From JAAYKM01 sp964411235 (GTDB taxonomy: Bacteria > Desulfobacterota > Syntrophia > Syntrophales > JAAYKM01): a stretch of 10,728 nt of DNA. The stretch spans positions 1 to 10,728 of the forward strand of contig CAYPKE010000087.1 in the NCBI GenBank assembly GCA_964411235.1, given 5' to 3'. Shown piece after piece: positions 1-6,552 of the stretch (positions are counted from its first letter, which is position 1; the number at the start of each line of letters is the position of its first letter). The notes beneath the pieces are model-generated. The model did no database searches. It was not told where the DNA came from and was given only the letters and a program-made list of their open reading frames with translations. A program made the position numbers and the translations under genes.

Positions 1-348
1 CGGGGTGACAATTTCGTCAAGCGCTTCGATGCCAATTCCTACCTCTATGTGACGAAGGCCCTGGACTATTTTGATGTATCCGGCGGAAAGCTGGTTTCGG
101 CAAAAGGATGTACGGCTCTCCGTTTCCTGGTCATTTCCTTTAAATCGGACTGGCTCTATCCCTCCTACCAGTCCCAGGAAATCGTCAGGGAACTTAAACG
201 GAAAGCCTGTGACGTTACGTATTGCGAAATCGCCTCGACCTACGGCCATGACGCATTCCTGCTGGAGGTCAATGAACAGACGGCGCTGATCCGGCCCTTT
301 CTTGAGAAGACCTTTCACGGTTACGGAGTGAACACGGATGCGCACTGA
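1..348 (+). CDS. metX: Homoserine O-acyltransferase (MetX), C-terminal fragment
   Basis: The frame is open from base 1, so the gene starts outside the window and only its last 115 codons are present. MetX is a cytoplasmic alpha/beta-hydrolase-fold enzyme that moves an acyl group (usually acetyl from acetyl-CoA) to the hydroxyl of homoserine, the first committed step of methionine synthesis. Two parts of the Ser-Asp-His triad are visible: Asp in SFKSDWLYP (fragment residue 50, bases 148-150) and His in YGHDAFLL (residue 83, bases 247-249). The nucleophile Ser lies upstream of the window. The SDWLYP and GHDAFL blocks are typical of MetX. The tandem overlap with metW is the classic metX-metW arrangement. 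Acetyl versus succinyl specificity cannot be read from this fragment. Confidence 0.93.
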   Translation, partial: RGDNFVKRFDANSYLYVTKALDYFDVSGGKLVSAKGCTALRFLVISFKSDWLYPSYQSQEIVRELKRKACDVTYCEIASTYGHDAFLLEVNEQTALIRPFLEKTFHGYGVNTDAH

Positions 349-934
349 AGATATCCGTCTCGATCACCGGATGATCCTGGAGATCATACTCCCGGGATCG
401 AAGGTCCTTGATCTGGGCTGCGGCAACGGCGATCTCATGTACCTTCTGGCACACAGAAAAAATGCCCGGGTGCAGGGGATCGAGCTGGACGAGGCGGCCA
501 TATATGAATGCGTTAAAAAGGGGTTGAGCGTGATCCACGGGGATATCGAGGCGGGACTGCGGGAGTACCCCGATGATGCCTTCGACGATGTTATTCTCAA
601 CCAGAGCATCCAGCAGGTCCGGAAAGTGGACGAGGTGTTCGAGGAGGCCCTGCGCATCGGAAGGCGCATCATCGTGGGATTTCCCAACTTCGCCCATCTG
701 GAGGCGAGGACGATCCTCTTTTTCCGGGGCAAATCGCCCGTGACGGAATCGCTTCCCTACCGGTGGAACGATACGCCGAACGTCCGTTTCCTGAGTATCG
801 TCGATTTCCGTCAATTCTGTGCCGAAAGATCCTATCGTGTATTGGCAGCACATTATCTGGGTAGTCACCGGGAGATTCGCCTCTGGCCGAATCTCCTGGC
901 CAGGGATGCCCTGTTTGTTATTGAGAAGGAATGA
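338..934 (+). CDS. metW: Methionine biosynthesis protein MetW
   Basis: This 198-residue protein has a Rossmann methyltransferase-like fold, the usual length for MetW. The SAM-binding-like motif I is DLGCGNG (residues 25-31), followed by GIEL (47-50), then GFPN (114-117) and the MetW hallmark block around RWNDTPNVR (142-150; commonly WYDTPN). MetW is encoded next to MetX in many proteobacteria and is thought to act with it in homoserine acylation rather than as a proven methyltransferase; the exact role here is inferred from family and context. The ATG overlaps the metX stop region by 11 bases, with GGAG about nine bases upstream (inside metX), which suggests translational coupling. Nothing looks broken. 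Confidence 0.93.
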   Translation: MRTEDIRLDHRMILEIILPGSKVLDLGCGNGDLMYLLAHRKNARVQGIELDEAAIYECVKKGLSVIHGDIEAGLREYPDDAFDDVILNQSIQQVRKVDEVFEEALRIGRRIIVGFPNFAHLEARTILFFRGKSPVTESLPYRWNDTPNVRFLSIVDFRQFCAERSYRVLAAHYLGSHREIRLWPNLLARDALFVIEKE

Positions 935-942
935 AGGTTGAT

Positions 943-1245
943 ATGAAAATCAAATTGCAAACAATGGATCTGCAAATGCGCCGGATTCTGGGGTGGGAGA
1001 AAAAAACGGGAGAGGAATTCGACACCCAGGCCAAAACCCTGGCCGAGTTCTTTCACGAGGTCAAAGACAAGGAAGGGCGAACGCTTCATGAGCGTTTCAT
1101 GGATGACCGGGATGTCATCATCGCCAACAGTTACGTCTTCTACAACTGTAAGGCTTTTCTGAAACGCGACGCTTTCGATCAGCCCATCAAAAACGGTGAC
1201 AAGGTCATCCTGTTGCGGGCCCTGGCCGATTGCGGGGCGGGATGA
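943..1245 (+). CDS. MoaD/ThiS-like ubiquitin-fold sulfur carrier protein
   Basis: A 100-residue protein whose C-terminal half reads like a beta-grasp sulfur carrier: DVIIANSYVFYNCKAF, then FDQPIKNGDKVILLRAL and a free C-terminal Gly. This matches the MoaD/ThiS pattern of an internal 'VNG' strand, a 'l..GD.V.l' turn and a Gly-ending tail. Such proteins are adenylated at the C terminus by an E1-like enzyme and then carry sulfur as a thiocarboxylate. The tail is GAG rather than the near-invariant GG, which is odd. The ATG at 943 is preferred because GAAGG sits five bases upstream. An in-frame ATG at 931 overlapping the metW stop (ATGA) would add four residues but has its purine tract too close. 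The E1-like partner is downstream. The substrate pathway (molybdopterin, tungstopterin or homocysteine) is not determined. Confidence 0.75.
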   Translation: MKIKLQTMDLQMRRILGWEKKTGEEFDTQAKTLAEFFHEVKDKEGRTLHERFMDDRDVIIANSYVFYNCKAFLKRDAFDQPIKNGDKVILLRALADCGAG

Positions 1246-1361
1246 GCGAAACGGATCCGGTGATGCTGACTTGCAACCAGTGTCACGTTTCCTCTCGCAA
1301 AGCCTTTGAATGGCGCATGTTCTTGAGCTCAGCGGAAGAAGGAAAAGCAGGGGAGCGTTAA
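1242..1361 (+). CDS. Small CxxC protein, 39 residues, hypothetical
   Basis: An ATG at 1242 overlaps the stop of the MoaD-like gene (ATGA) and opens a 39-codon frame ending in TAA at 1359-1361. The peptide starts MSETDPVMLTCNQCHVSS and holds one CNQC pair (residues 11-14) followed by a His, then a basic/aromatic stretch (KAFEWRMF) and a charged tail. One CxxC-H could hold half of a zinc or iron site or act as a redox thiol pair, but this is speculation. The four-base overlap and its filling of the gap before the E1-like gene argue for a real gene. Against this, no strong ribosome site is seen (GGGGCGGG lies just upstream) and the length is short. I do not recognise a family. Confidence 0.45.
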   Translation: MSETDPVMLTCNQCHVSSRKAFEWRMFLSSAEEGKAGER

Positions 1362-1389
1362 ACGATTTGATGAAATAAGGTGAACGGTC

Positions 1390-2130
1390 ATGCTCACAGA
1401 ATATGATCTCCTGAGGTACAAGCGACAGATTTATTATCCCTATCTGGGTGAAGAAGGGCAGGAAAAACTCAAGGGAGCCCATGTATTGATTGCCGGGGTA
1501 GGCGGCTTGGGATGCCCCATTGCCCTTTACCTGGCGGCAGCGGGGATTGGCCACCTGACGATCGTCGACAGCGATGTCGTCTCCCTGTCCAATCTGAACC
1601 GGCAGCTCCTGCATTACGATGGGGATATCGGCCGCGAAAAGGTCGCCTCCGGGGCTGAAAAACTGAGACGTCTGAATCCGACCGTTCAGATTACGTCCGT
1701 CATGGAGCGCATCAATGAAGGCAATGCGGCGGCACTGATCCAAGAGGCTCAAGTGGTCATCGACGGCCTCGACAACTTTGAGACCCGCCTGATTCTGAAC
1801 CAGGCTTGCGTCGAGCGGGCAATTCCCTTCATTCACGGTGGTGTCCACAGCCTGATGGGCGAAGTGACCACCATCATTCCGGGTAAAACCCCCTGCTTTG
1901 CCTGCCTTTGTCAGGATGTGCCGGAGCAGGAGACGGAGATCCCCGTCCTGGGACCCTTGCCGGGGATGATCGCCTGCGTCCAGGTCATGGAGGCGATCAA
2001 GTACCTGGCCGGCTTCGGGACCCTACTGGCGGGGCGGATGCTGTTCATTGACGGTTCGGACATGACCTTCAGCACCATCAACATCAAAAAGTCCGGAAAC
2101 TGTCCGGTCTGCGGTGGAAAAGAACCATAA
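1390..2130 (+). CDS. MoeB/ThiF/HesA-family E1-like adenylyltransferase
   Basis: A 246-residue E1-like enzyme, close to the usual ~250 of MoeB and ThiF. It should adenylate the C-terminal Gly of a MoaD/ThiS-type carrier using ATP. Visible features: N-terminal RYKRQ (10-14), nucleotide-binding GVGGLG (36-41), acidic IVDSD (58-62), SNLNRQ with the catalytic Arg (67-72), Lys84, DGLDNFETR (125-133), and a zinc site from C169/C172 (CFAC) and C238/C241 (CPVC). The loop that in E. coli ThiF and MoeB carries a cysteine just before 'aGVlG' reads ETEIPVLGPL here, so that cysteine is absent. AAGGTGA lies a few bases before the ATG. It is very likely the partner of the carrier at 943-1245. Whether it is a MoeB, ThiF or HcyF-type enzyme cannot be settled. 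Confidence 0.9.
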   Translation: MLTEYDLLRYKRQIYYPYLGEEGQEKLKGAHVLIAGVGGLGCPIALYLAAAGIGHLTIVDSDVVSLSNLNRQLLHYDGDIGREKVASGAEKLRRLNPTVQITSVMERINEGNAAALIQEAQVVIDGLDNFETRLILNQACVERAIPFIHGGVHSLMGEVTTIIPGKTPCFACLCQDVPEQETEIPVLGPLPGMIACVQVMEAIKYLAGFGTLLAGRMLFIDGSDMTFSTINIKKSGNCPVCGGKEP

Positions 2131-2148
2131 AGAAATGGAGTCGAGCTT

Positions 2149-2607
2149 ATGGCGGGTTTTACGAAGGGCAAGGTTTTGTCGGTCAACATCAGTGACAAGA
2201 AAGGCGAGAAAAAACATAATGTGGACCGTTGCCTGCTGGTGACGCAACTCGGCCTGCAAGGTGATGCCCACGCGGGTTTTGAGCATCGCCAGGTGAGTCT
2301 TCTGGCTGAGACCAGTGTCCGGAAGATCCGCGACAAGGGGCTCGATGTTCAATTTGGCGATTTTGCGGAGAACTTGACCATCTCGGGGATCGAAATCTTT
2401 ACCCTGCCGATCGGCACGAAGTTGAATGTGGGACAGAACGTCCTCCTGGAAATCAGCCAGATCGGCAAGCTCTGCCACGAGCGCTGCCATATCTTCCATC
2501 AGGTGGGGGACTGTGTCATGCCCCGGGAGGGGGTTTTCGCCACGGTGAGCACAGGCGGCGAAGTCCGCGTCGGCGACGAGGTGGAGGTTCTGGGTAGGGA
2601 TGCGTAA
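2149..2607 (+). CDS. Stand-alone MOSC domain protein
   Basis: A 152-residue single-domain protein of the MOSC family (named after the C-terminal domain of molybdenum cofactor sulfurases). Visible blocks are GLQGDAHAG (35-43), FGDFAENLT (69-77), a PIGTKLNVG beta-hairpin and a cysteine-rich stretch around IGKLCHERCHIF with C109, C113 and C122, followed by MPREGVFATV. MOSC domains are thought to handle sulfur or bind the metal-pterin cofactor; some bind or sulfurate the molybdenum centre. It begins 18 bases after the E1-like gene, with TGGAG ahead of the ATG, so it is probably co-transcribed. Together with the carrier and E1-like enzyme it suggests cofactor sulfur handling. It appears complete, and the precise substrate is unknown. 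Confidence 0.87.
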   Translation: MAGFTKGKVLSVNISDKKGEKKHNVDRCLLVTQLGLQGDAHAGFEHRQVSLLAETSVRKIRDKGLDVQFGDFAENLTISGIEIFTLPIGTKLNVGQNVLLEISQIGKLCHERCHIFHQVGDCVMPREGVFATVSTGGEVRVGDEVEVLGRDA

Positions 2608-2684
2608 GTCCTGTTTTGGTGAAAGGCATGGATGAAAGGTTATCGAGCACGTTTAACGGCAATGAGGGATGAGGCGATCCTAGA

Positions 2685-3392
2685 ATGAAAGAACTGGTCT
2701 TGGTCATACCCGTCTATAATGAAGAGGCCTGCATTGCCGATGTGATTGAAAGCTGGTTGATGAAACTGGCAGAACTTGGAATTGATTTTCAAATGCTGAT
2801 CCTCAACGACGGGTCCCGGGACGGGACGGCCGACATCCTGAAAGGGTATGCGGCGAACCGGAATATTGAGATCGTCAATAAGAAGAATTCGGGCCATGGT
2901 CCCACGATCCTGTCGGGGTATCGCAGGGCAGTTGAAATGGCCGAATGGGTTTTCCAATGTGACAGTGACAACGAAATCCAGGCAGCATATTTTGACCGAC
3001 TGTGGCGGAACCGCGGAGATTACGATGCCCTGTTCGGATGCCGTGAAAACAGGGATTCAGGATACGACAGGGGGTTGATCACGCTCATATCCAGAATAAT
3101 CGTGTGGGTTTTTTTCGGATCACGGGTCCGGGATGTGAATGTCCCGTACCGGCTGATGCGATCTTCCTTGCTTCGGGAGATTGTCGCGGTCATTCCCGAA
3201 GACACCCTGTCTCCCAATCTCCTGATCGCCGGTGCTTTTTCAAGACTGCCTGTCCGCTTGGCCAATCATCCGGTGCCCCATGTTCAGCGGCGGACGGGCG
3301 TTGTTTCCATCCGGAACTGGACGCTCTGGCGGATTGCCCTGATCAGCGCATGGCAGACTTGCCGATATCGAAAGCTGTTTGAAACATCATAA
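2685..3392 (+). CDS. Family 2 glycosyltransferase (DPM1-like)
   Basis: A 235-residue GT-A-fold glycosyltransferase, complete, with no clear membrane anchor. Motifs: VIPVYNEE (7-14), NDGSRDGT (41-48, nucleotide binding), SGHGPTI (69-75), a DxD-type metal site in QCDSDNE (91-97), GCREN (118-122), DVNVPYRLMR (150-159) and RRTGVVS (202-208). The order matches dolichyl/polyprenyl-phosphate mannose synthase-like enzymes, which move a sugar from a nucleotide donor to a lipid phosphate or glycan on the cytoplasmic face. DPM1-type proteins often feed a GT39/PMT-type membrane transferase such as the one encoded next door on the opposite strand, so a functional pair is plausible but inferred. GAGG purine tracts lie upstream of the ATG. 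It ends 16 bases from the converging gene. Confidence 0.88.
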   Translation: MKELVLVIPVYNEEACIADVIESWLMKLAELGIDFQMLILNDGSRDGTADILKGYAANRNIEIVNKKNSGHGPTILSGYRRAVEMAEWVFQCDSDNEIQAAYFDRLWRNRGDYDALFGCRENRDSGYDRGLITLISRIIVWVFFGSRVRDVNVPYRLMRSSLLREIVAVIPEDTLSPNLLIAGAFSRLPVRLANHPVPHVQRRTGVVSIRNWTLWRIALISAWQTCRYRKLFETS

Positions 3393-3425
3393 GACCGGCG
3401 GCTGACGATCAGCGGCCCGACTGCA
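3393..3425. other. Weak stem-loop between convergent genes
   Basis: The 16-base gap between two converging stop codons carries GCTGA-CGA-TCAGC (3401-3413), a perfect 5-bp stem with a 3-base loop, extended by three more pairs after one mismatch. There is no T-run on either side, so it is not a canonical intrinsic terminator. It could act as a weak bidirectional 3' end structure. Confidence 0.2.
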
Positions 3426-4950
3426 GAGAGGCTTCTCTCCTGGGAACATAGGGAATCAGCCTGCTTTGTTCCGCTTCCTGCTTTGTTAAAATACCGGTCA
3501 AGTCCATCTTTTGATAATATTCCCGAAGCAGAGCGTGGGGAAAGTGATTCTGAAGATAAAAAAAATCGCTTCTGAGGACCACGGCCTTAAAACGTTTTTC
3601 CCGCAAAGACCGGGCCAGATCATCGCGGGAGTCTTGCGCCTCCTTGCCCGGCATTAACCACAGATCGACCATCGATGCCCAAAAAGCCGATTCGTTCTTT
3701 CCGGCCAGAACGGGCAGGTAGGCATGGCCGGGAGCAAAAACAGGGACCTCCAGGCCTTGATATAGGCGCAGCTGAATCCGCGTTCGCTCCAAAACCTCTG
3801 CGGAGGGTATGGCCTTGGCGGGCCAGTAGAAAATCTGGAGATTAAAGACAAGCAACAACGCGATAATCGCCAACGCATCCCTTATTTTAAAATCCCGCAG
3901 ATGACCAAGGAGCAGTCCCCCTCCCAGGGCCAGGACAACCGCCAGGGGCATGAGGTTGTTGACATGGCCGCCTGTCTTGAAACGAGGTGCAAGGCCCGCA
4001 AAAACCATGGAAACGAGAAGAAGGAAAAAAAACAATGCATCCTTTTTATCAGGATGAGCACGCCACATGATGAAACCGGCGAGAATCGAAACAAGAAAGC
4101 CCGCACTCAGATGTCGCAGGAAGTCCGACGCGATAAAACGCAAGATCAGTTCCTTCAAGACGGGGTGAGCAGCCGGGACCTGATACACATAGAAATAAAA
4201 CCATCCGTCCGTTGCCATCGCCAGTAAGAGCTGGCTCAGAAAAACAGCACTGAGGCAGAGCATCGCGGCAACGTTGGCCCTGCGGCTGCGCCAGGTTAAG
4301 CACCACGCGCACAGTCCCAGGACAGGTACCAGGGCGGTCTGCTTGGTGAGAACGGCGCAGACCGCGGCTCCAACCGCCAGCATGGTTGCCGACCCCCCGC
4401 GGCGGCAGGCAATACGGAGGAAGTAAGCCATCATTACGGTAAGAAAGATAAAGAGAGAATCAACCCGGGCAACATCGAACCAGAACCCGACCACCCCGTA
4501 AGCCCCGGCATAAAGACCAGCGGCCACCCAGGCCGCCTGTTTCGAACGGGTCATTTGATGAACAAGCATACCGGTCAGGATCAGCGTTCCCAGGGTCGAC
4601 ATCACAGAAACGAGACGAAGCGCGGCGTAACCTTCTCCGGCGAAAAACGCTGCAAAGGCGGAGACGTAGGGATAAAGCGGACCATAGATTAGCGGGATGT
4701 ATTCGGAAGAAGGGGGCGTATAAAGCGGCATTCCCTTTAAGATCCGGTGAACCTGCAAAAGGTGCATGCCTTCGATCCAGTCTAACTCGACAAACGCTGC
4801 ATTTCTCATAAAGGCCAGAATGACGAACGTGATGATGTAATAAGCGGCAGAAAGGACTAAAAGGGCTTTCCCGATTTCGATCAGGAGGTTTCGGGGGGTG
4901 TCATGACCGATGTGCCCGGCGGGGCATGCAAGACGACGGAGAAAATTCAT
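3409..4950 (-). CDS. Integral membrane glycosyltransferase, GT39/PMT_2-like
   Basis: A protein of about 513 residues with roughly ten hydrophobic segments and a soluble C-terminal part. After the first membrane segment comes the GT-C signature loop ELDWIEGMHLLQVHRIL (acidic residues E55, D57 and E60), then PLYTPPSSEYIPLIYGPLYPYVSA, typical of bacterial PMT/ArnT-like enzymes (GT39 clan). These use polyprenyl-phosphate sugars as donors at the outer face of the cytoplasmic membrane. Its acceptor is unknown. The ATG at 4950 has AGGA nine bases upstream. A longer frame from a GTG at 5016 would overlap the end of glf, but its start codon lies inside a GC-rich hairpin with no good ribosome site. It is almost certainly co-transcribed with glf. 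DPM1-like GT2 (2685-3392) is a candidate donor supplier. Confidence 0.85.
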   Translation of the reverse strand: MNFLRRLACPAGHIGHDTPRNLLIEIGKALLVLSAAYYIITFVILAFMRNAAFVELDWIEGMHLLQVHRILKGMPLYTPPSSEYIPLIYGPLYPYVSAFAAFFAGEGYAALRLVSVMSTLGTLILTGMLVHQMTRSKQAAWVAAGLYAGAYGVVGFWFDVARVDSLFIFLTVMMAYFLRIACRRGGSATMLAVGAAVCAVLTKQTALVPVLGLCAWCLTWRSRRANVAAMLCLSAVFLSQLLLAMATDGWFYFYVYQVPAAHPVLKELILRFIASDFLRHLSAGFLVSILAGFIMWRAHPDKKDALFFFLLLVSMVFAGLAPRFKTGGHVNNLMPLAVVLALGGGLLLGHLRDFKIRDALAIIALLLVFNLQIFYWPAKAIPSAEVLERTRIQLRLYQGLEVPVFAPGHAYLPVLAGKNESAFWASMVDLWLMPGKEAQDSRDDLARSLREKRFKAVVLRSDFFYLQNHFPHALLREYYQKMDLTGILTKQEAEQSRLIPYVPRREASLQSGR

Positions 4951-5000
4951 AACGGTGGTTCCTGAATGGGCCTGGTGTCCTTGTTCTGCCTGCATGTTTT

Positions 5001-6173
5001 TTAAGGAAGCGCGCACCGGCCTGTGCCGGCGCCGGCCGCATCACGCTCTTTCAATTGTTCCAGGAGCCCGAATGCCTCCTCCATGGCCTGATCGATATTC
5101 AGGTAACGGTATGTTGCCAAACGCCCGCAAAAATAGACTCCGTTGCCGATCGTTTCCTTATCGGCCAGGTCTTTATACAGACTGTATTGAGCGAGGTTTG
5201 ATCGTGTCGGAACGGGATAGAAAGGATCCCCGCCATTGAGGGGATATTCAAAGGATATAACGGTGGACCGGCTCTCTTGTCCCGTTACATGTTTGATTTC
5301 AACCGAGCGCGTATATCGGAATTCCGATTCCGACGGGTAGTTGATCGTGACACATGGTTGATAAAAACGCCTGTTCAATTCTATCCACTCAAAATCCAAT
5401 GACCGCCAGGGCAATGCGCCATAGCAGAAATTGAAGTAGGCGTCGACCGGACCTGTGTAAACAAAAGCCTTTCGGGCTTTCAATCCATGACGCAGCTTGA
5501 GGAAGTCGGAATTGAGGAGCACCCTGATCAAGCGATGGGAGAGCATCCGTTCAAACATATTAGTATAACCGTCTCTGGGCATCATTTGAATAGGCTCATC
5601 CACATAACGATTATCTCGATTAAACCTAATAGGCAATCGACCGCAGACATCCGGCAGCAGCTCACGGGGATGAACGCCCCACTGTTTCAGGGTATAACCC
5701 AGATAAAAGGCATCATACAGTTTTTTCCCCAACCGGGAGAGAACGAATTCTTCTGAATTAGACGGATTGCTGATGTCCACACGTTCCCGATCAAGCATGG
5801 TTCGCGCAGTCTCCGGTGTTAACGGGCACCGGAAAAATTTCTCGAGGGTCGTCAGGTTGACCGGCAGGGGGAAAAGTTCCCCCTTATAGAGAGCCTGAAC
5901 ACGATAGTGCCCGGGAATCCATTCCGTGTAAGCGCTCAGGTAATCGAAGAGGTCCTTCCGGGTTGTCCTGAAAAAATGCGGGCCATAACGATGGAGCATC
6001 AGGCCGCTTTCGTGGATGAAATCGTAGCAGTTCCCGCCAATATGCGGGCGTTTTTCCACGATCAGGCAGGTCCATCCCAATTCGCAGGCGGCTCTCTCAG
6101 CCAAAACACAGCCGACGGGCCCGGCACCGGCGATGATCAGGTCATAAAGGGGAGGATTTGCCATTTTTACCAT
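5001..6173 (-). CDS. glf: UDP-galactopyranose mutase
   Basis: A 390-residue flavoenzyme that interconverts UDP-galactopyranose and UDP-galactofuranose, the precursor of galactofuranose in surface polysaccharides. Length and motifs fit bacterial Glf: the FAD-binding GAGPVG (16-21), E40 ending the second strand, HIGGNCYD (44-51), YGPHFFRT (63-70), GYTLKQWG (159-166), RDNRYVDEPIQMMPRDGY (186-203), YTGPVDAYF (239-247), DPFYPVP (316-322), and the C-terminal FAD-contacting CGRLATYRYLNIDQAM (349-364). The start is taken as ATG 6173; an ATG three codons later is possible, and neither has a strong ribosome site. The extreme C-terminal tail (AAGAGTGRC) is encoded by GC-rich sequence that forms a hairpin ahead of the downstream GT39-like gene. 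Confidence 0.95.
   Translation of the reverse strand: MVKMANPPLYDLIIAGAGPVGCVLAERAACELGWTCLIVEKRPHIGGNCYDFIHESGLMLHRYGPHFFRTTRKDLFDYLSAYTEWIPGHYRVQALYKGELFPLPVNLTTLEKFFRCPLTPETARTMLDRERVDISNPSNSEEFVLSRLGKKLYDAFYLGYTLKQWGVHPRELLPDVCGRLPIRFNRDNRYVDEPIQMMPRDGYTNMFERMLSHRLIRVLLNSDFLKLRHGLKARKAFVYTGPVDAYFNFCYGALPWRSLDFEWIELNRRFYQPCVTINYPSESEFRYTRSVEIKHVTGQESRSTVISFEYPLNGGDPFYPVPTRSNLAQYSLYKDLADKETIGNGVYFCGRLATYRYLNIDQAMEEAFGLLEQLKERDAAGAGTGRCALP
5013..5032 (-). other. GC-rich hairpin at glf / GT39-like junction
   Basis: Read on the - strand, GCGCCGGC-ACAG-GCCGGTGC forms an 8-bp stem (one G-U) with a 4-base loop. It lies in the last codons of glf and buries the GTG at 5014-5016. There is no T-tract after it, so it is not an intrinsic terminator. 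It may damp initiation at that GTG and leave the ATG at 4950 as the working start. Confidence 0.4.
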
Positions 6174-6420
6174 ACAGCCAAGATTTCTTCCGTTTTCGAT
6201 AGCCCGTCCTTCGTTTTTTGGGGCTCAGTTGTGCAAAGCCCTGATGGAGACGCACCGGACGGGAAGAATCCAACCGGGTCAAGACAAGCTATCCACGTCA
6301 CCGGCCGGTTTTCGGTTTTCCTTTCCATCCCCCTGTGTTGTCAGGCGGTCATGACCGCGGCATCTAAGGCCTATTACAACCATCTTCGGCATAACTCAAT
6401 CTTCTTTCATATCCTTTACG

Positions 6421-6481
6421 AATTCACAGAAAATTCACAAATGCGTCATTACAATGACATTTTCATTCTGTAAAACGTTTT
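6421..6481. promoter_or_regulatory. Cluster of candidate operator repeats
   Basis: Several small symmetric elements are packed into about 60 bases. AATTCACA occurs twice, 11 bases apart (6421-6428 and 6432-6439), about one helical turn. GTCATT-AC-AATGAC (6445-6458) is a dyad with perfect 6-base arms, and a third TCATT half-site follows at 6463-6467. AAAACGTTTT (6472-6481) is a perfect 10-base palindrome whose AAACGTTT core resembles operators of the LacI/GalR family. The cluster ends 71 bases before the GTG at 6553 and is well placed to control the downstream operon. No regulator gene is present in the window. Confidence 0.4.
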
Positions 6482-6525
6482 CCAAATGCAGCAACGCTTA
6501 TCCCGTGATGGGAATCCGAAAATTG

Positions 6526-6538
6526 CCCTTGTGAAGGG
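6526..6538 (+). promoter_or_regulatory. Small hairpin and SD repeat before GTG start
   Basis: CCCTT-GTG-AAGGG forms a 5-bp stem that would pair the first of two adjacent purine tracts. The second tract, GGAAGGG at 6541-6547, lies five bases before GTG 6553 and supports that start. Sequestration of the first tract is possible but weak. Confidence 0.3.
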
Positions 6539-6552
6539 AAGGAAGGGAAAAC

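Larger units (their letters stand above)
6174..6552. promoter_or_regulatory. Divergent intergenic region (about 380 bases)
   Basis: This spacer lies between glf (-) and the 816-residue gene (+), so both transcripts probably begin here. I see no convincing gene in it; the open frame crossing from 5907 is the antisense shadow of glf. The left half (6174-6360) is GC-moderate with no clear motif. The right half (6361-6480) is markedly AT-richer, as expected for a promoter, and holds the repeats listed separately. I could not find a -35/-10 pair with standard spacing. Confidence 0.55.

Noticed and set aside
269..868. 199-codon open frame on the - strand
   Set aside because: It is antisense to metW, whose protein is clearly recognisable. 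It is a shadow of G+C-biased coding sequence.
865..1848. 327-codon open frame on the - strand
   Set aside because: It lies antisense to the end of metW, the carrier, the micro-ORF and the E1-like gene, all of which have recognisable family motifs. Its translation shows no motif.
2608..2684. Possible terminator or promoter between the MOSC and GT2 genes
   Set aside because: No stem with a T-run and no convincing -35/-10 pair is visible in these 77 bases.
5907..6473. 188-codon open frame on the + strand crossing into the divergent spacer
   Set aside because: Half of it is antisense to the N-terminal FAD domain of Glf. The rest covers the spacer with no motif and no good ribosome site.
6422..6475. 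Sigma-70-like boxes (TTCACA, TACAAT, TGTAAA) in the divergent spacer
   Set aside because: No pair has a 15-19 base spacing; the observed gaps are 10 or 21 bases, so I did not call a defined promoter.
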